Below are positions 1-6,538 of a stretch of DNA of 24,924 nt, piece by piece. The translations under genes and the position numbers were made by a program. Position 1 is the stretch's first letter; each line of letters begins with the position of its first letter. Under the pieces are notes generated by a model. That model made no database searches, was not told where the DNA came from, and was given only the letters and a program-made list of their open reading frames with translations. The DNA comes from an uncultured bacterium (GTDB taxonomy: Bacteria; Bacillota; Clostridia; Lachnospirales; Lachnospiraceae), in contig CAJMON010000049.1 in assembly GCA_905214955.1 (NCBI GenBank), positions 1 through 24,924 on the forward strand. Direction: 5' to 3'.

Positions 1-28
1 CATTATCCCTTTTTTCATTTTTATTTAA

Positions 29-41
29 CCCCCCCCCCCCC
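29..41. repeat. Poly-C homopolymer, 13 C
   Basis: Thirteen consecutive C residues sit in an otherwise AT-rich stretch, about 245 bp upstream of the Xre-type regulator start. Tracts of this length are prone to slippage during replication and to sequencing error. No reading frame spans it inside this window, so any effect would have to be on spacing of regulatory sites or on a gene off the left edge. Confidence 0.9.
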
Positions 42-59
42 TAATTTTTGCGCTTTTTC

Positions 60-99
60 CAGTTTAAAAAAGGTTTTCAGAGGTTTTTTAACTGTTTTT
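60..99 (+). terminator. Weak AT-rich hairpin with T-run, possible terminator of an upstream gene
   Basis: CAGTT plus six A (60-71, with one extra T at 65) is complementary to TTTTTTAACTG at 84-94. The intervening loop is 12 nt and five T follow at 95-99. This resembles an intrinsic terminator for a plus-strand gene off the left edge, but the stem is mostly A-T, so the call is weak. The rest of 1-285 is AT-rich. It has a possible -10 (TATACT, 164-169) for the next gene but no convincing -35. Confidence 0.3.
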
Positions 100-285
100 C
101 CCAGCCTTCAAGGTTTATTTTTTACATTCATTTTCGTTTTTTATGAACAGATTTAACTTTTATTATACTATATTTTTTCTTTCTTCTCAATACGTGCCAG
201 ATTTTGTGCCAGCTTTTCATCCTTGTCTTTTCCATTTCTGTGTTCTATAATATCTAGTATCCATCTTCAGGAAAGGAAGTTCTCT

Positions 286-1746
286 ATGTCCCATTTAAGC
301 GATCGGTGCCAGCAGTTTCTTACAGAAAGCGGCACCTCTGTCTACCAGCTGTCCAAAACCTCCGGCTTGGACCGTGCTTCCCTGCACCGCCTTGTGACTG
401 GAAAGCGGATCCCCACTTTGGAATTTCTCACAAAATTCTGTCAGGCCATGCGTTTAAACCATGCTGATATCCAGGAGCTTTTCGAACTTTACGAAGAATC
501 CCACGCTGGTTCCGCCAATTTCCAGAACCGAAAGCTGATCTGCCAGATTTTTTCTGACTTAGACGGCCTTTCCTCTGCGTCATTCCAGGAAAGCCCAAAA
601 ACCCTTTCTCCTGATCTGCTTCCTCCTGTTTTCACAAGCACAAGGCCTATTCCTTCCATGGCCGGAAACTCCAGACAGACCTTAGGACTTGTGCAGCAGT
701 TTCTCCTCCGCCTTTTTCACGAAAAACCGGATGGCACCGAAGTCCTCACCAACGCTCCCCTTGCCCGTATGGGGCTTCTGCCCTTCTTTTATGCGCTCCA
801 GTCCCTTTACCACAAGCACCTGCGCCTTCACCATCTTCTGTATTTTTCTGCCAATCCTTCCCTTGGCGCTGACAGCAATCCAAACCTGGAGATTCTTCGG
901 TTCGTGCTTCCCATTGCCCTGTCGGATTTTAATTTTTATGAACCCAGGTTTACTTACATCAATTTGGGGAAAAATGATATGGAAGCCATGCTGTGGCCTT
1001 ACTATATTATCTGTGAAGACCTGCTTCTTGTCCTGTCCGCATCCTTAGACCACGCCATGCTTCTTGCAGAACCCTCCTCCATCAAACTGTGCCATACAGA
1101 AATGGAACGGCTGCTTTCTCTTTCCCGCCCCCTGCTCCACCGTTCCTCCTCTGCCTGGGAATCCATTGCCTATTACCAGGAAATGCACAAAAAAGACATT
1201 CCGGTCCACAGTGTCTTGGAGTTTCAGCCCTGCGTCAGCTCCTTTGTGCCTTCCTCCCAGTATGCAAAGCTTCTTCCTTCCATCACCCAGGCAGGTGGAA
1301 ATCCAGCTTTGATCCGGGAATTTTTCCAGTTGTCCTCGGTTCCCTTTAAGTGCCAGAATGAATTTTTCTCCAAGGAAGGCTTAGATGAATTCTGCCGCAG
1401 CGGAAAATTGTTCGGACAGTATGGCACCTACCTGCCACCACTTTCTTTGGAGAAGCGCAAAGAAGCGCTGATCCAATTCACCAATGCTTACCGCAGCCAG
1501 AATTCTCTGCAGCTTCTGAAAAAAAAGCTGTCCTTCCCGGCAGACTTAAACATTGAATTTTTCAGACACAGTTCGATTTTATTCATGTATCTAAAACCGG
1601 ATTTTCAGATTCATTTCGTCTCTCTGTCTGAATCCAGCCTCCACGAAGCCTTCCAGGATTTCTTTTCTTCCCTGGCAGAGCCCTACAACAGCCATTCTTC
1701 TGCAGAAACTATTCAGATACTTGAAAATGCCATCCGAAAACTGTAA
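286..1746 (+). CDS. Xre-family helix-turn-helix regulator with large unknown C-terminal domain
   Basis: The product is 486 aa. The start was chosen at ATG 286 because a GGAAAGGAAG ribosome site lies 7-16 nt upstream; an in-frame ATG at 223 has no such site. Residues about 18-70 form a Cro/C1-type helix-turn-helix (YQLSKTSGLDRASLHRLVTGKR), so DNA binding is expected. The remaining roughly 400 residues are rich in Leu, Ser and Phe and match no domain I recognise. The length would fit a sensor or TPR-like ligand domain as in peptide-responsive regulators, but I see no clear TPR repeats. No membrane segment is obvious. It is followed after 59 nt by the thioredoxin gene, with an inverted repeat between them, so it may regulate itself or that gene. 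Target and signal are unknown. Confidence 0.8.
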   Translation: MSHLSDRCQQFLTESGTSVYQLSKTSGLDRASLHRLVTGKRIPTLEFLTKFCQAMRLNHADIQELFELYEESHAGSANFQNRKLICQIFSDLDGLSSASFQESPKTLSPDLLPPVFTSTRPIPSMAGNSRQTLGLVQQFLLRLFHEKPDGTEVLTNAPLARMGLLPFFYALQSLYHKHLRLHHLLYFSANPSLGADSNPNLEILRFVLPIALSDFNFYEPRFTYINLGKNDMEAMLWPYYIICEDLLLVLSASLDHAMLLAEPSSIKLCHTEMERLLSLSRPLLHRSSSAWESIAYYQEMHKKDIPVHSVLEFQPCVSSFVPSSQYAKLLPSITQAGGNPALIREFFQLSSVPFKCQNEFFSKEGLDEFCRSGKLFGQYGTYLPPLSLEKRKEALIQFTNAYRSQNSLQLLKKKLSFPADLNIEFFRHSSILFMYLKPDFQIHFVSLSESSLHEAFQDFFSSLAEPYNSHSSAETIQILENAIRKL

Positions 1747-1753
1747 AATAACA

Positions 1754-1782
1754 TTGCCGCAGATACATCTGTATCGCGGCAA
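1754..1782. promoter_or_regulatory. Inverted repeat between regulator and thioredoxin genes
   Basis: TTGCCGC-A-GATAC (1754-1766, with one bulged A at 1761) pairs with GTATCGCGGCAA (1771-1782) around a 4-nt loop. No T-run follows on the plus strand, so it is not a standard terminator. It ends 8 nt before the thioredoxin ribosome site (GAAAGG, 1791-1796). It could be an operator, an mRNA-stabilising hairpin or a processing site. The structure is seen directly; the role is not known. Confidence 0.5.
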
Positions 1783-1805
1783 ATCCGAAAGAAAGGTGTG
1801 ACTTT

Positions 1806-2117
1806 ATGCGTACATTTACTCATGAAAATTTTCAGGAAGAAGTCCTGAATTCCAAAGTACCCGTAATTGTAGATTTTTTCGCTACCTGGTGCGGCCCCTG
1901 CAAAGCCCTGCATCCCCTTCTGGAAAAGCTGGAGGCAGAACATCCGGATTTTGTATTCGGACAGGTGGATATTGATGAAGAACCGGAGCTTCTTCAGACT
2001 TACCGCATTATGTCCGTTCCTACTGTGAAACTCTTTGCAGGCGGAACAACTGCCGGTACTGCCATTGGACTTTCCACGGAAGACGAGCTTCTGGATCTGA
2101 TGGCTTCCGTCAAATAA
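1806..2117 (+). CDS. trxA: Thioredoxin
   Basis: The product is 103 aa, the usual length for a stand-alone cytoplasmic thioredoxin. The redox motif WCGPC is at residues 28-32, followed by Lys33, and the cis-proline (SVPT) is at residue 72. The family reduces protein disulfides using electrons from thioredoxin reductase. No reductase gene is in this window. The ribosome site GAAAGG lies about 9 nt before the ATG. The gene sits 59 nt behind the Xre-type regulator on the same strand and ends just before a strong terminator, so the two may be co-transcribed. The C-terminus is slightly divergent (AGGTTAGTAIG in place of the common F-K-x-G-x), so a specialised thioredoxin-like role is possible. Confidence 0.92.
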   Translation: MRTFTHENFQEEVLNSKVPVIVDFFATWCGPCKALHPLLEKLEAEHPDFVFGQVDIDEEPELLQTYRIMSVPTVKLFAGGTTAGTAIGLSTEDELLDLMASVK

Positions 2118-2137
2118 ATTCTTCTGTTCTAAGCGCA

Positions 2138-2175
2138 AAAACCCTTCCAGGTATCCACACACCTGGAAGGGTTTT
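2138..2175. terminator. Strong intrinsic terminator, symmetric
   Basis: A perfect 15-bp stem (2138-2152 with 2161-2175) encloses an 8-nt loop. A run of A precedes and a run of T ends the stem, so it can work in both directions. On the plus strand it ends the thioredoxin transcript 20 nt past the stop. On the minus strand it is the first terminator met after rimI, about 105 nt past that stop. Confidence 0.88.
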
Positions 2176-2177
2176 AT

Positions 2178-2275
2178 GATGCAGGATTGTGGGGCGCTGT
2201 ATGCTCATGGCACACGTTTCGCACCGCCCGTAATGAATACAAAGATACAAAGTACGGAACAATCCGTAAGGCATC
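2178..2275 (+). repeat. Structured dispersed repeat, copy 1 (short form)
   Basis: This stretch fills the gap between the thioredoxin terminator and the rimI stop. It shares two blocks with copy 2: 2209-2235 matches 11837-11863 at 24 of 27 positions, and 2254-2270 (acggaacaatccgtaag) matches 11890-11906 exactly. The latter folds as ACGGA/TCCGT around ACAA. The outer ends GATGC (2178-2182) and GCATC (2271-2275) are complementary, while copy 2 has GATAC and GTATC in the same place. The main hairpin (2193-2225) is partly decayed, with mismatches at 2195/2223, 2198/2220 and 2201/2213. The 5' half present in copy 2 is missing. No gene lies downstream on this strand. Confidence 0.65.
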
Positions 2276-2280
2276 TTTTA

Positions 2281-2736
2281 TTAAAGTTCCCGTTTCCACA
2301 TGATGACTGCGTCTTCTTTGGGCCGTTCATAAAAGTTTTTCCGGACTCCCTCAGAAACGAATCCCATCTTTTCGTAGAGGTGGATGGCAGCTGCATTGCT
2401 CTTTCGCACTTCCAGAAGAAAGGCAGTGATCCCCTGCTGTTTCCCCTCTTCTATGAGAAATTCCAGAAGTTTTCCACCGATTCCAAGATTTTGGAAGGAT
2501 TTATCCACCGCAACATTGGTGATTTCCCCATCTTCAAAAGATTTCCACAGTCCACAATACCCTGCCACCTGACCGTCTGCCACTGCCGATACATACAGGG
2601 TGTCCTTGGAGTCCGCCGCTTCTTCAAAGCTTTTCTGGCTCCAGGGGGACGTAAACAGCTCTGCCTCGATCCTGGCTGCTTCTCCGGCATCTTCTTTTTT
2701 CATCCGCCGGATTTCCAGATGCTTTAGTTCTGGCAT
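2281..2736 (-). CDS. rimI: Ribosomal protein alanine N-acetyltransferase RimI
   Basis: The product is a 151-aa GNAT enzyme expected to acetylate the N-terminal alanine of ribosomal protein S18 from acetyl-CoA. The acetyl-CoA loop QNLGIGG is at residues 82-88. The RimI signature LEVRKSNAAAIHLYEKMGF spans about 108-126 and holds the expected catalytic Glu109 and Tyr121. The RimI-type ending (RKNFYERPKEDAVIM) follows. The ATG at 2736 overlaps the end of tsaB by 13 nt, which points to translational coupling; the ribosome site inside tsaB is weak (GAAAGAG). Adjacency to tsaB and tsaE is the usual Firmicute arrangement and supports RimI over a generic GNAT. Confidence 0.93.
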   Translation of the reverse strand: MPELKHLEIRRMKKEDAGEAARIEAELFTSPWSQKSFEEAADSKDTLYVSAVADGQVAGYCGLWKSFEDGEITNVAVDKSFQNLGIGGKLLEFLIEEGKQQGITAFLLEVRKSNAAAIHLYEKMGFVSEGVRKNFYERPKEDAVIMWKREL

Positions 2737-3434
2737 GGCTCTTTTTTCTCTCTTTCCTGCTCTGCCTGGGACATCCGCAGATACACTGGCTGATGCTCGG
2801 CGGCTGTCTCTGTCTTTCCTTCCCGGAAATACTTCTCTGCCAGCACTGCCACGGCTCCTGCCCGCTGTTTGTTCATATGGGCCGGGGCATACCTGTGGGA
2901 AACGGTAATCAGCTCTTCGATTTTTTCCCGGTATACCGGCACGCCGTCCCCTAAGAAAATGACTTCCTGTTCCAGTTCATTTAAGCGTTTTACCATGTCT
3001 TCCACCGGCACCGGAGCCTGAGGCTCCAAAATGTGCAGATCTTCCCCGATAAATTCATAAATGCCGGAATACACCTGACTCCTTCTGGCATCCATAAGCG
3101 GACAGATCAGCTTGTCCGTGCCGCATAAGTTGTACGCTAAAGCATCCACGGTAGGCACGGAAATTAACGGCTTGTCAAGGGCAAGTCCCAGTCCTTTTGC
3201 AGTAGCAGAACCAATGCGCAGTCCGGTAAAAGAGCCCGGTCCTGCCGCCACTGCAATGGCATCCACGCTCTTTAAATCCAGCTCAATCATTTTGGAAATC
3301 TCTCCAAGCATGGGCAGAAGAGTCTGAGAATGTGTTTTTTTATAGTTGATAGTATATTCTGCCAGCATGTTGTCATCTTCCACAACGGCCACGCTGGCCA
3401 CCAGTCCTGAACTGTCAATTGCCAGTATTTTCAT
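2724..3434 (-). CDS. tsaB: tRNA t6A biosynthesis protein TsaB
   Basis: The product is 236 aa, typical of TsaB (YeaZ), the non-catalytic ASKHA-fold partner of TsaD in making N6-threonylcarbamoyladenosine at position 37 of ANN-decoding tRNAs. It begins MKILAIDSSG and carries GPGSFTGLRIG at about 65-75 and a KTHSQTLLPML segment, all characteristic. The start codon overlaps the tsaE stop by one base (TAATG), with AAGGAG upstream inside tsaE. It is the middle gene of tsaE-tsaB-rimI. The catalytic partner TsaD and the TC-AMP synthase TsaC are not in the window and must be encoded elsewhere. Confidence 0.95.
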   Translation of the reverse strand: MKILAIDSSGLVASVAVVEDDNMLAEYTINYKKTHSQTLLPMLGEISKMIELDLKSVDAIAVAAGPGSFTGLRIGSATAKGLGLALDKPLISVPTVDALAYNLCGTDKLICPLMDARRSQVYSGIYEFIGEDLHILEPQAPVPVEDMVKRLNELEQEVIFLGDGVPVYREKIEELITVSHRYAPAHMNKQRAGAVAVLAEKYFREGKTETAAEHQPVYLRMSQAEQEREKKEPCQN

Positions 3435-3868
3435 TACTTTTCTTCTCCTTCTATGGTGATCTTCCGATAATCAAATCCTTTTTCCAGATCTTTTTCAATG
3501 GTGACAGAAATGATGTTGTCCGGGAGAATTTCCTGGATCAGTTCTGCCCACTCAATGAGGCAGACACCCTCCCCATAAAAATAATCCTCATACCCGATCT
3601 CATCCATTTCCTCTACGTCCCCGATCCGGTAAACATCAAAATGATACAGGGGCAGTCTTCCTTCTTCATACACCTGCACAATGGTAAAGGTCGGACTGTT
3701 CACCGGCTCTGTGATCCCAAGTCCCTGGGCAATTCCCTGGGTAAACACGGTTTTTCCAACGCCCAAGTCCCCGTTTAAGGTATAAATCTGTCCGGGCTTG
3801 GCTTGTTTTCCAATCTCCTCTCCTGCCCGGAAAGTGTCCTGGGCGCTGAAGGATTCTATGATTCTCAT
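3434..3868 (-). CDS. tsaE: tRNA t6A biosynthesis ATPase TsaE
   Basis: The product is a 144-aa P-loop ATPase that drives the turnover of the TsaB-TsaD complex. Walker A GDLGVGKT is at residues 33-40, the switch-like NSPTFTIV at 57-64, HFDVYR at 76-81 and the IEWAE motif at 105-109. The length is normal. It is the first gene of tsaE-tsaB-rimI, with a good promoter 53-81 nt upstream of the ATG. Essentiality of t6A enzymes in many bacteria suggests steady expression. Confidence 0.95.
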   Translation of the reverse strand: MRIIESFSAQDTFRAGEEIGKQAKPGQIYTLNGDLGVGKTVFTQGIAQGLGITEPVNSPTFTIVQVYEEGRLPLYHFDVYRIGDVEEMDEIGYEDYFYGEGVCLIEWAELIQEILPDNIISVTIEKDLEKGFDYRKITIEGEEK

Positions 3869-3893
3869 GTATATTCCTCATTTCTTTTAACGT

Positions 3894-3935
3894 AAAAACG
3901 ATGTGCCGCAATCTCAGGTGATTATAGCACATCGT
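3894..3935 (-). terminator. Intrinsic terminator of the ribU-Nudix transcript
   Basis: Read on the minus strand, ACGATGTGC pairs with GCACATCGT (3927-3935 and 3898-3906, 9 bp) around a 20-nt loop, followed by five T (3894-3898). It lies 40 nt past the Nudix stop codon. The loop contains the -10 of the next promoter (see the tsaE promoter), an unusual overlap. Confidence 0.7.
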
Positions 3936-3949
3936 CTTCTTCCTTACAA
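3921..3949 (-). promoter_or_regulatory. Sigma-A-type promoter for tsaE-tsaB-rimI
   Basis: On the minus strand, TTGTAA (3944-3949), a 17-nt spacer and a perfect TATAAT (3921-3926) are seen. Transcription would start near 3914, giving a leader of about 46 nt to the tsaE ATG. The -10 lies in the loop of the preceding terminator. Confidence 0.72.
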
Positions 3950-3974
3950 GCTGTACCCTTTCTCCAGCTTCTTT

Positions 3975-4607
3975 CTATCCAATTCTTTTTACAAAATCCA
4001 GCGGATCTCCCTCTCCATGAATGAAATGCATCAGCATATACGCACAGATCAGAGCCACATTTTCTTCCCGCAGGATTCTGGCTGCTTCCCTGCGGTCTGC
4101 AATCACTACTTCCAGGGTCTCGCTGTCCTCTAAGTGGGAGGTATCCGGCACCCCGTCTGCATATCCGTACACAGCGGCACAACACTCATCCGTCATGCCG
4201 ATGGTGGTGTAATAAGCCCGCTCATACATGGAATCTGCCTTTATGGGTGTCAGATGCAGGCCGGTTTCCTCAAACAATTCCCGGACCGCTGCCGCGTGAA
4301 ACTCTTCTCCAGGTTCTACCAGCCCTGCCGGAAATTCATAGATGTAATCATCCAGAGCATACCGGTACTGGCGGATCAGCACTACCTGATCTTTATTTTC
4401 CCCGTAAATGCTGTAAATCACCACACCGTCCGGTCGGTCATTTCTGGTGGACAGCTTCATGTCCTTGATTTCCCTGGCACGGGATGCCACAAAATAATCC
4501 ACCGGTCCGCCTTTGCGGTCTACAGCATCCAGCTCATACATATTCAGGAACCGGCTGTCTGTCAGCTTTTTGATTTCTTTAATTTCCGGTCTTTTTTTCT
4601 CTGTCAT
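3975..4607 (-). CDS. Nudix hydrolase, ADP-ribose pyrophosphatase-like
   Basis: The product is 210 aa. A complete Nudix box (G-x5-E-x7-RE-L-x-EE-x-G-L) runs from Gly95 to Leu117, so metal-dependent cleavage of a nucleoside diphosphate linked to another group is expected. The preceding strand (VVLIRQYRYALDDYIYEFPAG) is typical of the ADP-ribose pyrophosphatase/NudF branch. The start codon lies 15 nt after the ribU stop with AAGGAA upstream, and no promoter lies between, so the gene falls under the FMN riboswitch. From that context FAD or another flavin nucleotide is a candidate substrate, but this is inference; ADP-ribose remains the default. Confidence 0.88.
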   Translation of the reverse strand: MTEKKRPEIKEIKKLTDSRFLNMYELDAVDRKGGPVDYFVASRAREIKDMKLSTRNDRPDGVVIYSIYGENKDQVVLIRQYRYALDDYIYEFPAGLVEPGEEFHAAAVRELFEETGLHLTPIKADSMYERAYYTTIGMTDECCAAVYGYADGVPDTSHLEDSETLEVVIADRREAARILREENVALICAYMLMHFIHGEGDPLDFVKRIG

Positions 4608-4622
4608 GAAAATATTCCTTCT

Positions 4623-5252
4623 TTAACGGTTTCCTTTTAAAATGGGGCTCACATGCTTGTACAGCAGCATGGTAATCAGAGATACCAGCACCCCTTTGAC
4701 AATGTTAAACGGTGCCACTGCAAACAGCGCAAAGGTGGCTACGCTTGTGATGGCTTTGTTGACTGCGGTTCCCATGCCTACCAGTGCATCAATGGGCATT
4801 CCAAATGCCGCTGCATAGGCCGGCAGAAGAACCAGTGCGTTTAAAAAACTTCCTGCAATGGTCATCACGGCTGTACCGCACACCAGACCGATGATGGCAT
4901 TCTTTTTTGTTTTCTGTTTCTGGTAAATCCAGGCCGCCGGAACGGCCATGGCGCATCCGATGAGGAAGTTTGCCAGATCGCCCACGCCTGCTGTAGAAGT
5001 TCCTTTCAGCAGAAGGTGCAGCAGAATCTTTACCAGTTCAATCAGGGCGCCAGCCACAGGTCCAAGTGCAAAGGCTCCGATAAGGACCGGCACCTCACTT
5101 AAGTCGATTTTGTAGAAGCTTGGCGCAAACCACAGGGGAATTTCAAACATCATCAGGATGACTGAGATGGCTCCCAGCATACCGATTTCCACCATGGTAC
5201 GGACATTCATTTTGGCAGATGTTCTGCCGGCTGTTTTTGTGTGACTGCTCAT
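4623..5252 (-). CDS. ribU: Riboflavin ECF transporter substrate-binding subunit RibU
   Basis: The product is a 209-aa membrane protein with about six hydrophobic segments, the size and shape of an ECF S-component. The signature YKIDLSEVPVLIGAFALGP (about 48-66) followed by LIELVKILLHLL and GTSTAGVGDLANFLIG is that of RibU, which binds riboflavin and works with the shared EcfA-A'-T module (not in this window). AAGGAG lies 9 nt before the ATG. The FMN riboswitch and terminator directly upstream confirm the substrate class. It is followed closely by a Nudix hydrolase. Confidence 0.95.
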   Translation of the reverse strand: MSSHTKTAGRTSAKMNVRTMVEIGMLGAISVILMMFEIPLWFAPSFYKIDLSEVPVLIGAFALGPVAGALIELVKILLHLLLKGTSTAGVGDLANFLIGCAMAVPAAWIYQKQKTKKNAIIGLVCGTAVMTIAGSFLNALVLLPAYAAAFGMPIDALVGMGTAVNKAITSVATFALFAVAPFNIVKGVLVSLITMLLYKHVSPILKGNR

Positions 5253-5343
5253 TTCTTTCCACTCCTTTTCCCTTTTTCCGGGTTCGTTAAAAAATGAGAA
5301 ATTGCATCAGGCCGGCTGCCATAAGTTCGTATGTATACTTCGC

Positions 5344-5379
5344 AAAAAAATCCCCAACGCATCGAAATACGTCGGGGAT
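5344..5379 (-). terminator. Riboswitch expression-platform terminator
   Basis: On the minus strand, a 13-bp stem (5367-5379 with 5350-5362, two G-U pairs) is capped by a UUCG tetraloop and followed by seven T (5344-5350). It sits about 34 nt past the FMN aptamer and 91 nt before the ribU ATG. FMN binding is expected to favour this terminator and switch off ribU. Confidence 0.92.
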
Positions 5380-5412
5380 CTATCATGAGCATAGCAAGCA
5401 GCGTAAACCCTT

Positions 5413-5534
5413 TCTTCTCTCATCCAGACTTTACTGTCGGTTCCGGAATTCTTAAAGCCCCTAAGTCACCGGATCAGCCGCTTGCGCGGTTCGCGGACTA
5501 TACCGCCGGTAGGGAATTACACCCTGCCCCGAAG
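5413..5534 (-). ncRNA. FMN riboswitch (RFN element)
   Basis: The minus strand shows the RFN conserved blocks in order: TTCGGGGCAGGGTG, CCCTACCGGCGGT, AGTCCGCGA, GATCCGGTG, CCGACAGT and AGTCTGGATGAGAGAAG. It lies between a TTGAAA-17-TATAAT promoter and a UUCG-capped terminator, upstream of ribU. The established role is FMN-dependent transcription termination of riboflavin uptake or synthesis genes. Confidence 0.96.
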
Positions 5535-5556
5535 AAATTTATTTTTTACGTGAATT

Positions 5557-5585
5557 ATTATACACTATTTGTCTGTCTATTTCAA
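5557..5585 (-). promoter_or_regulatory. Promoter of the FMN riboswitch-ribU-Nudix operon
   Basis: TTGAAA (5580-5585), a 17-nt spacer and TATAAT (5557-5562) on the minus strand. Transcription would begin near 5550, about 16 nt before the aptamer. The promoter lies immediately behind the stop codon of the glycerophosphodiesterase gene. Confidence 0.8.
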
Positions 5586-5593
5586 TAAAAATT

Positions 5594-6517
5594 TTATTCC
5601 TGCAGAAACCGGAAGCTGATGATGCGCTGCTCATCGGTCTCTTCGTCTGTCATACAGTTCTCTGCCATGGAAATGTTGTCGGTAATCACACCATCCACAC
5701 CACAGCGGAGCAGCTTTTTCACATCTGCCTTCCGGTTTGCCGTCCAGCCATAAATGCTTTTTCCTCTTAAGTGGGTTTTCCGCACATCGCCTTCATTGAT
5801 AAAGGTGACTTTTACGCTGAAACCGTCGATGTAATCCTGTTTTAACATCCTCTGCTCCACCACCCGGCTGATGTAAATGGCCGGAATGTCCGGATTCAGC
5901 TCTTTTGCTTTTTTCAAAATCCGGGCACTCATGGAAGCAATGCTGCACTGTTCTTCCATGCCGTACTGTTCAATCAGCTTCACAGCCTTTTCCGCCAGAT
6001 TTTTTTCATGTCCGTTGGATTTTAACTCCAGCATCAGGTGGATTTTTCCTTTGGCCATTTTCAAAACATCTTCCAGCGTTGGAATCTGTTCTCCTGCATA
6101 GTCAGCGGAAAAATAACTGCCCACATCTGCCTTCTGAAGCTCTTCATAGGTCAGCTCCCACACATTTTTATTCCATCCGGCTGTACGCTTTAAGCTGGTA
6201 TCGTGAAAACAGACCAGCTCTCCGTCCTGGGTCTCCTGGAAATCCATTTCCACCATATCGGCTCCGGAGACAATAGCGTTTTCCAGGGCAGCCAGAGTAT
6301 TTTCCGGCGCATCCCAGGCACCAGCCCGGTGGGCCACCACATAGGCCCGTCCTTCCAAAGGCCTGCCAGGAAGCTTCCACAGAAGAATCAACGCTGCAAA
6401 CAAAACCCAGAATACCGCGGATGCCTCCGTCATCTGTCTGCGGATTTTCCGTTCCTTCTCACTCCCTGCCGTCTTTGCCAGGATTTTCTTCTGTTTCTGG
6501 GTGGTTTTTTTCTTCAT
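5594..6517 (-). CDS. Membrane-anchored glycerophosphodiester phosphodiesterase
   Basis: The product is 307 aa. A very basic N-terminus (1-28) is followed by one hydrophobic segment at about 32-49, so the catalytic domain is probably tethered to the membrane and faces outward. The GDPD signature is complete: HRAG at 63-66, PENT at 71-74, E90 and D92 in the metal site, and the second histidine in HD at 105-106. A late ELKSN and GVDGVITDN complete the TIM barrel. It hydrolyses glycerophosphodiesters to glycerol 3-phosphate and an alcohol; lipid or teichoic acid breakdown products are likely substrates. It lies 21 nt behind fruK on the same strand, with AAGGAA before the ATG. No terminator is visible after it, so transcripts may run into the riboswitch region. 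Confidence 0.92.
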   Translation of the reverse strand: MKKKTTQKQKKILAKTAGSEKERKIRRQMTEASAVFWVLFAALILLWKLPGRPLEGRAYVVAHRAGAWDAPENTLAALENAIVSGADMVEMDFQETQDGELVCFHDTSLKRTAGWNKNVWELTYEELQKADVGSYFSADYAGEQIPTLEDVLKMAKGKIHLMLELKSNGHEKNLAEKAVKLIEQYGMEEQCSIASMSARILKKAKELNPDIPAIYISRVVEQRMLKQDYIDGFSVKVTFINEGDVRKTHLRGKSIYGWTANRKADVKKLLRCGVDGVITDNISMAENCMTDEETDEQRIISFRFLQE

Positions 6518-6538
6518 GTGGGATTCCTTCTTATCACT

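Noticed and set aside
5289..5324. Eleven-codon reading frame (MAAGLMQFLIF) between the FMN terminator and ribU
   Set aside because: No ribosome site precedes it and the riboswitch already explains regulation.
5383..5402. catgagcatagcaagcagcg on the plus strand, resembling the repeat motif of the MATE leader
   Set aside because: It lies in the riboswitch expression platform and lacks the partner GCGAATG arm, so chance similarity is more likely.
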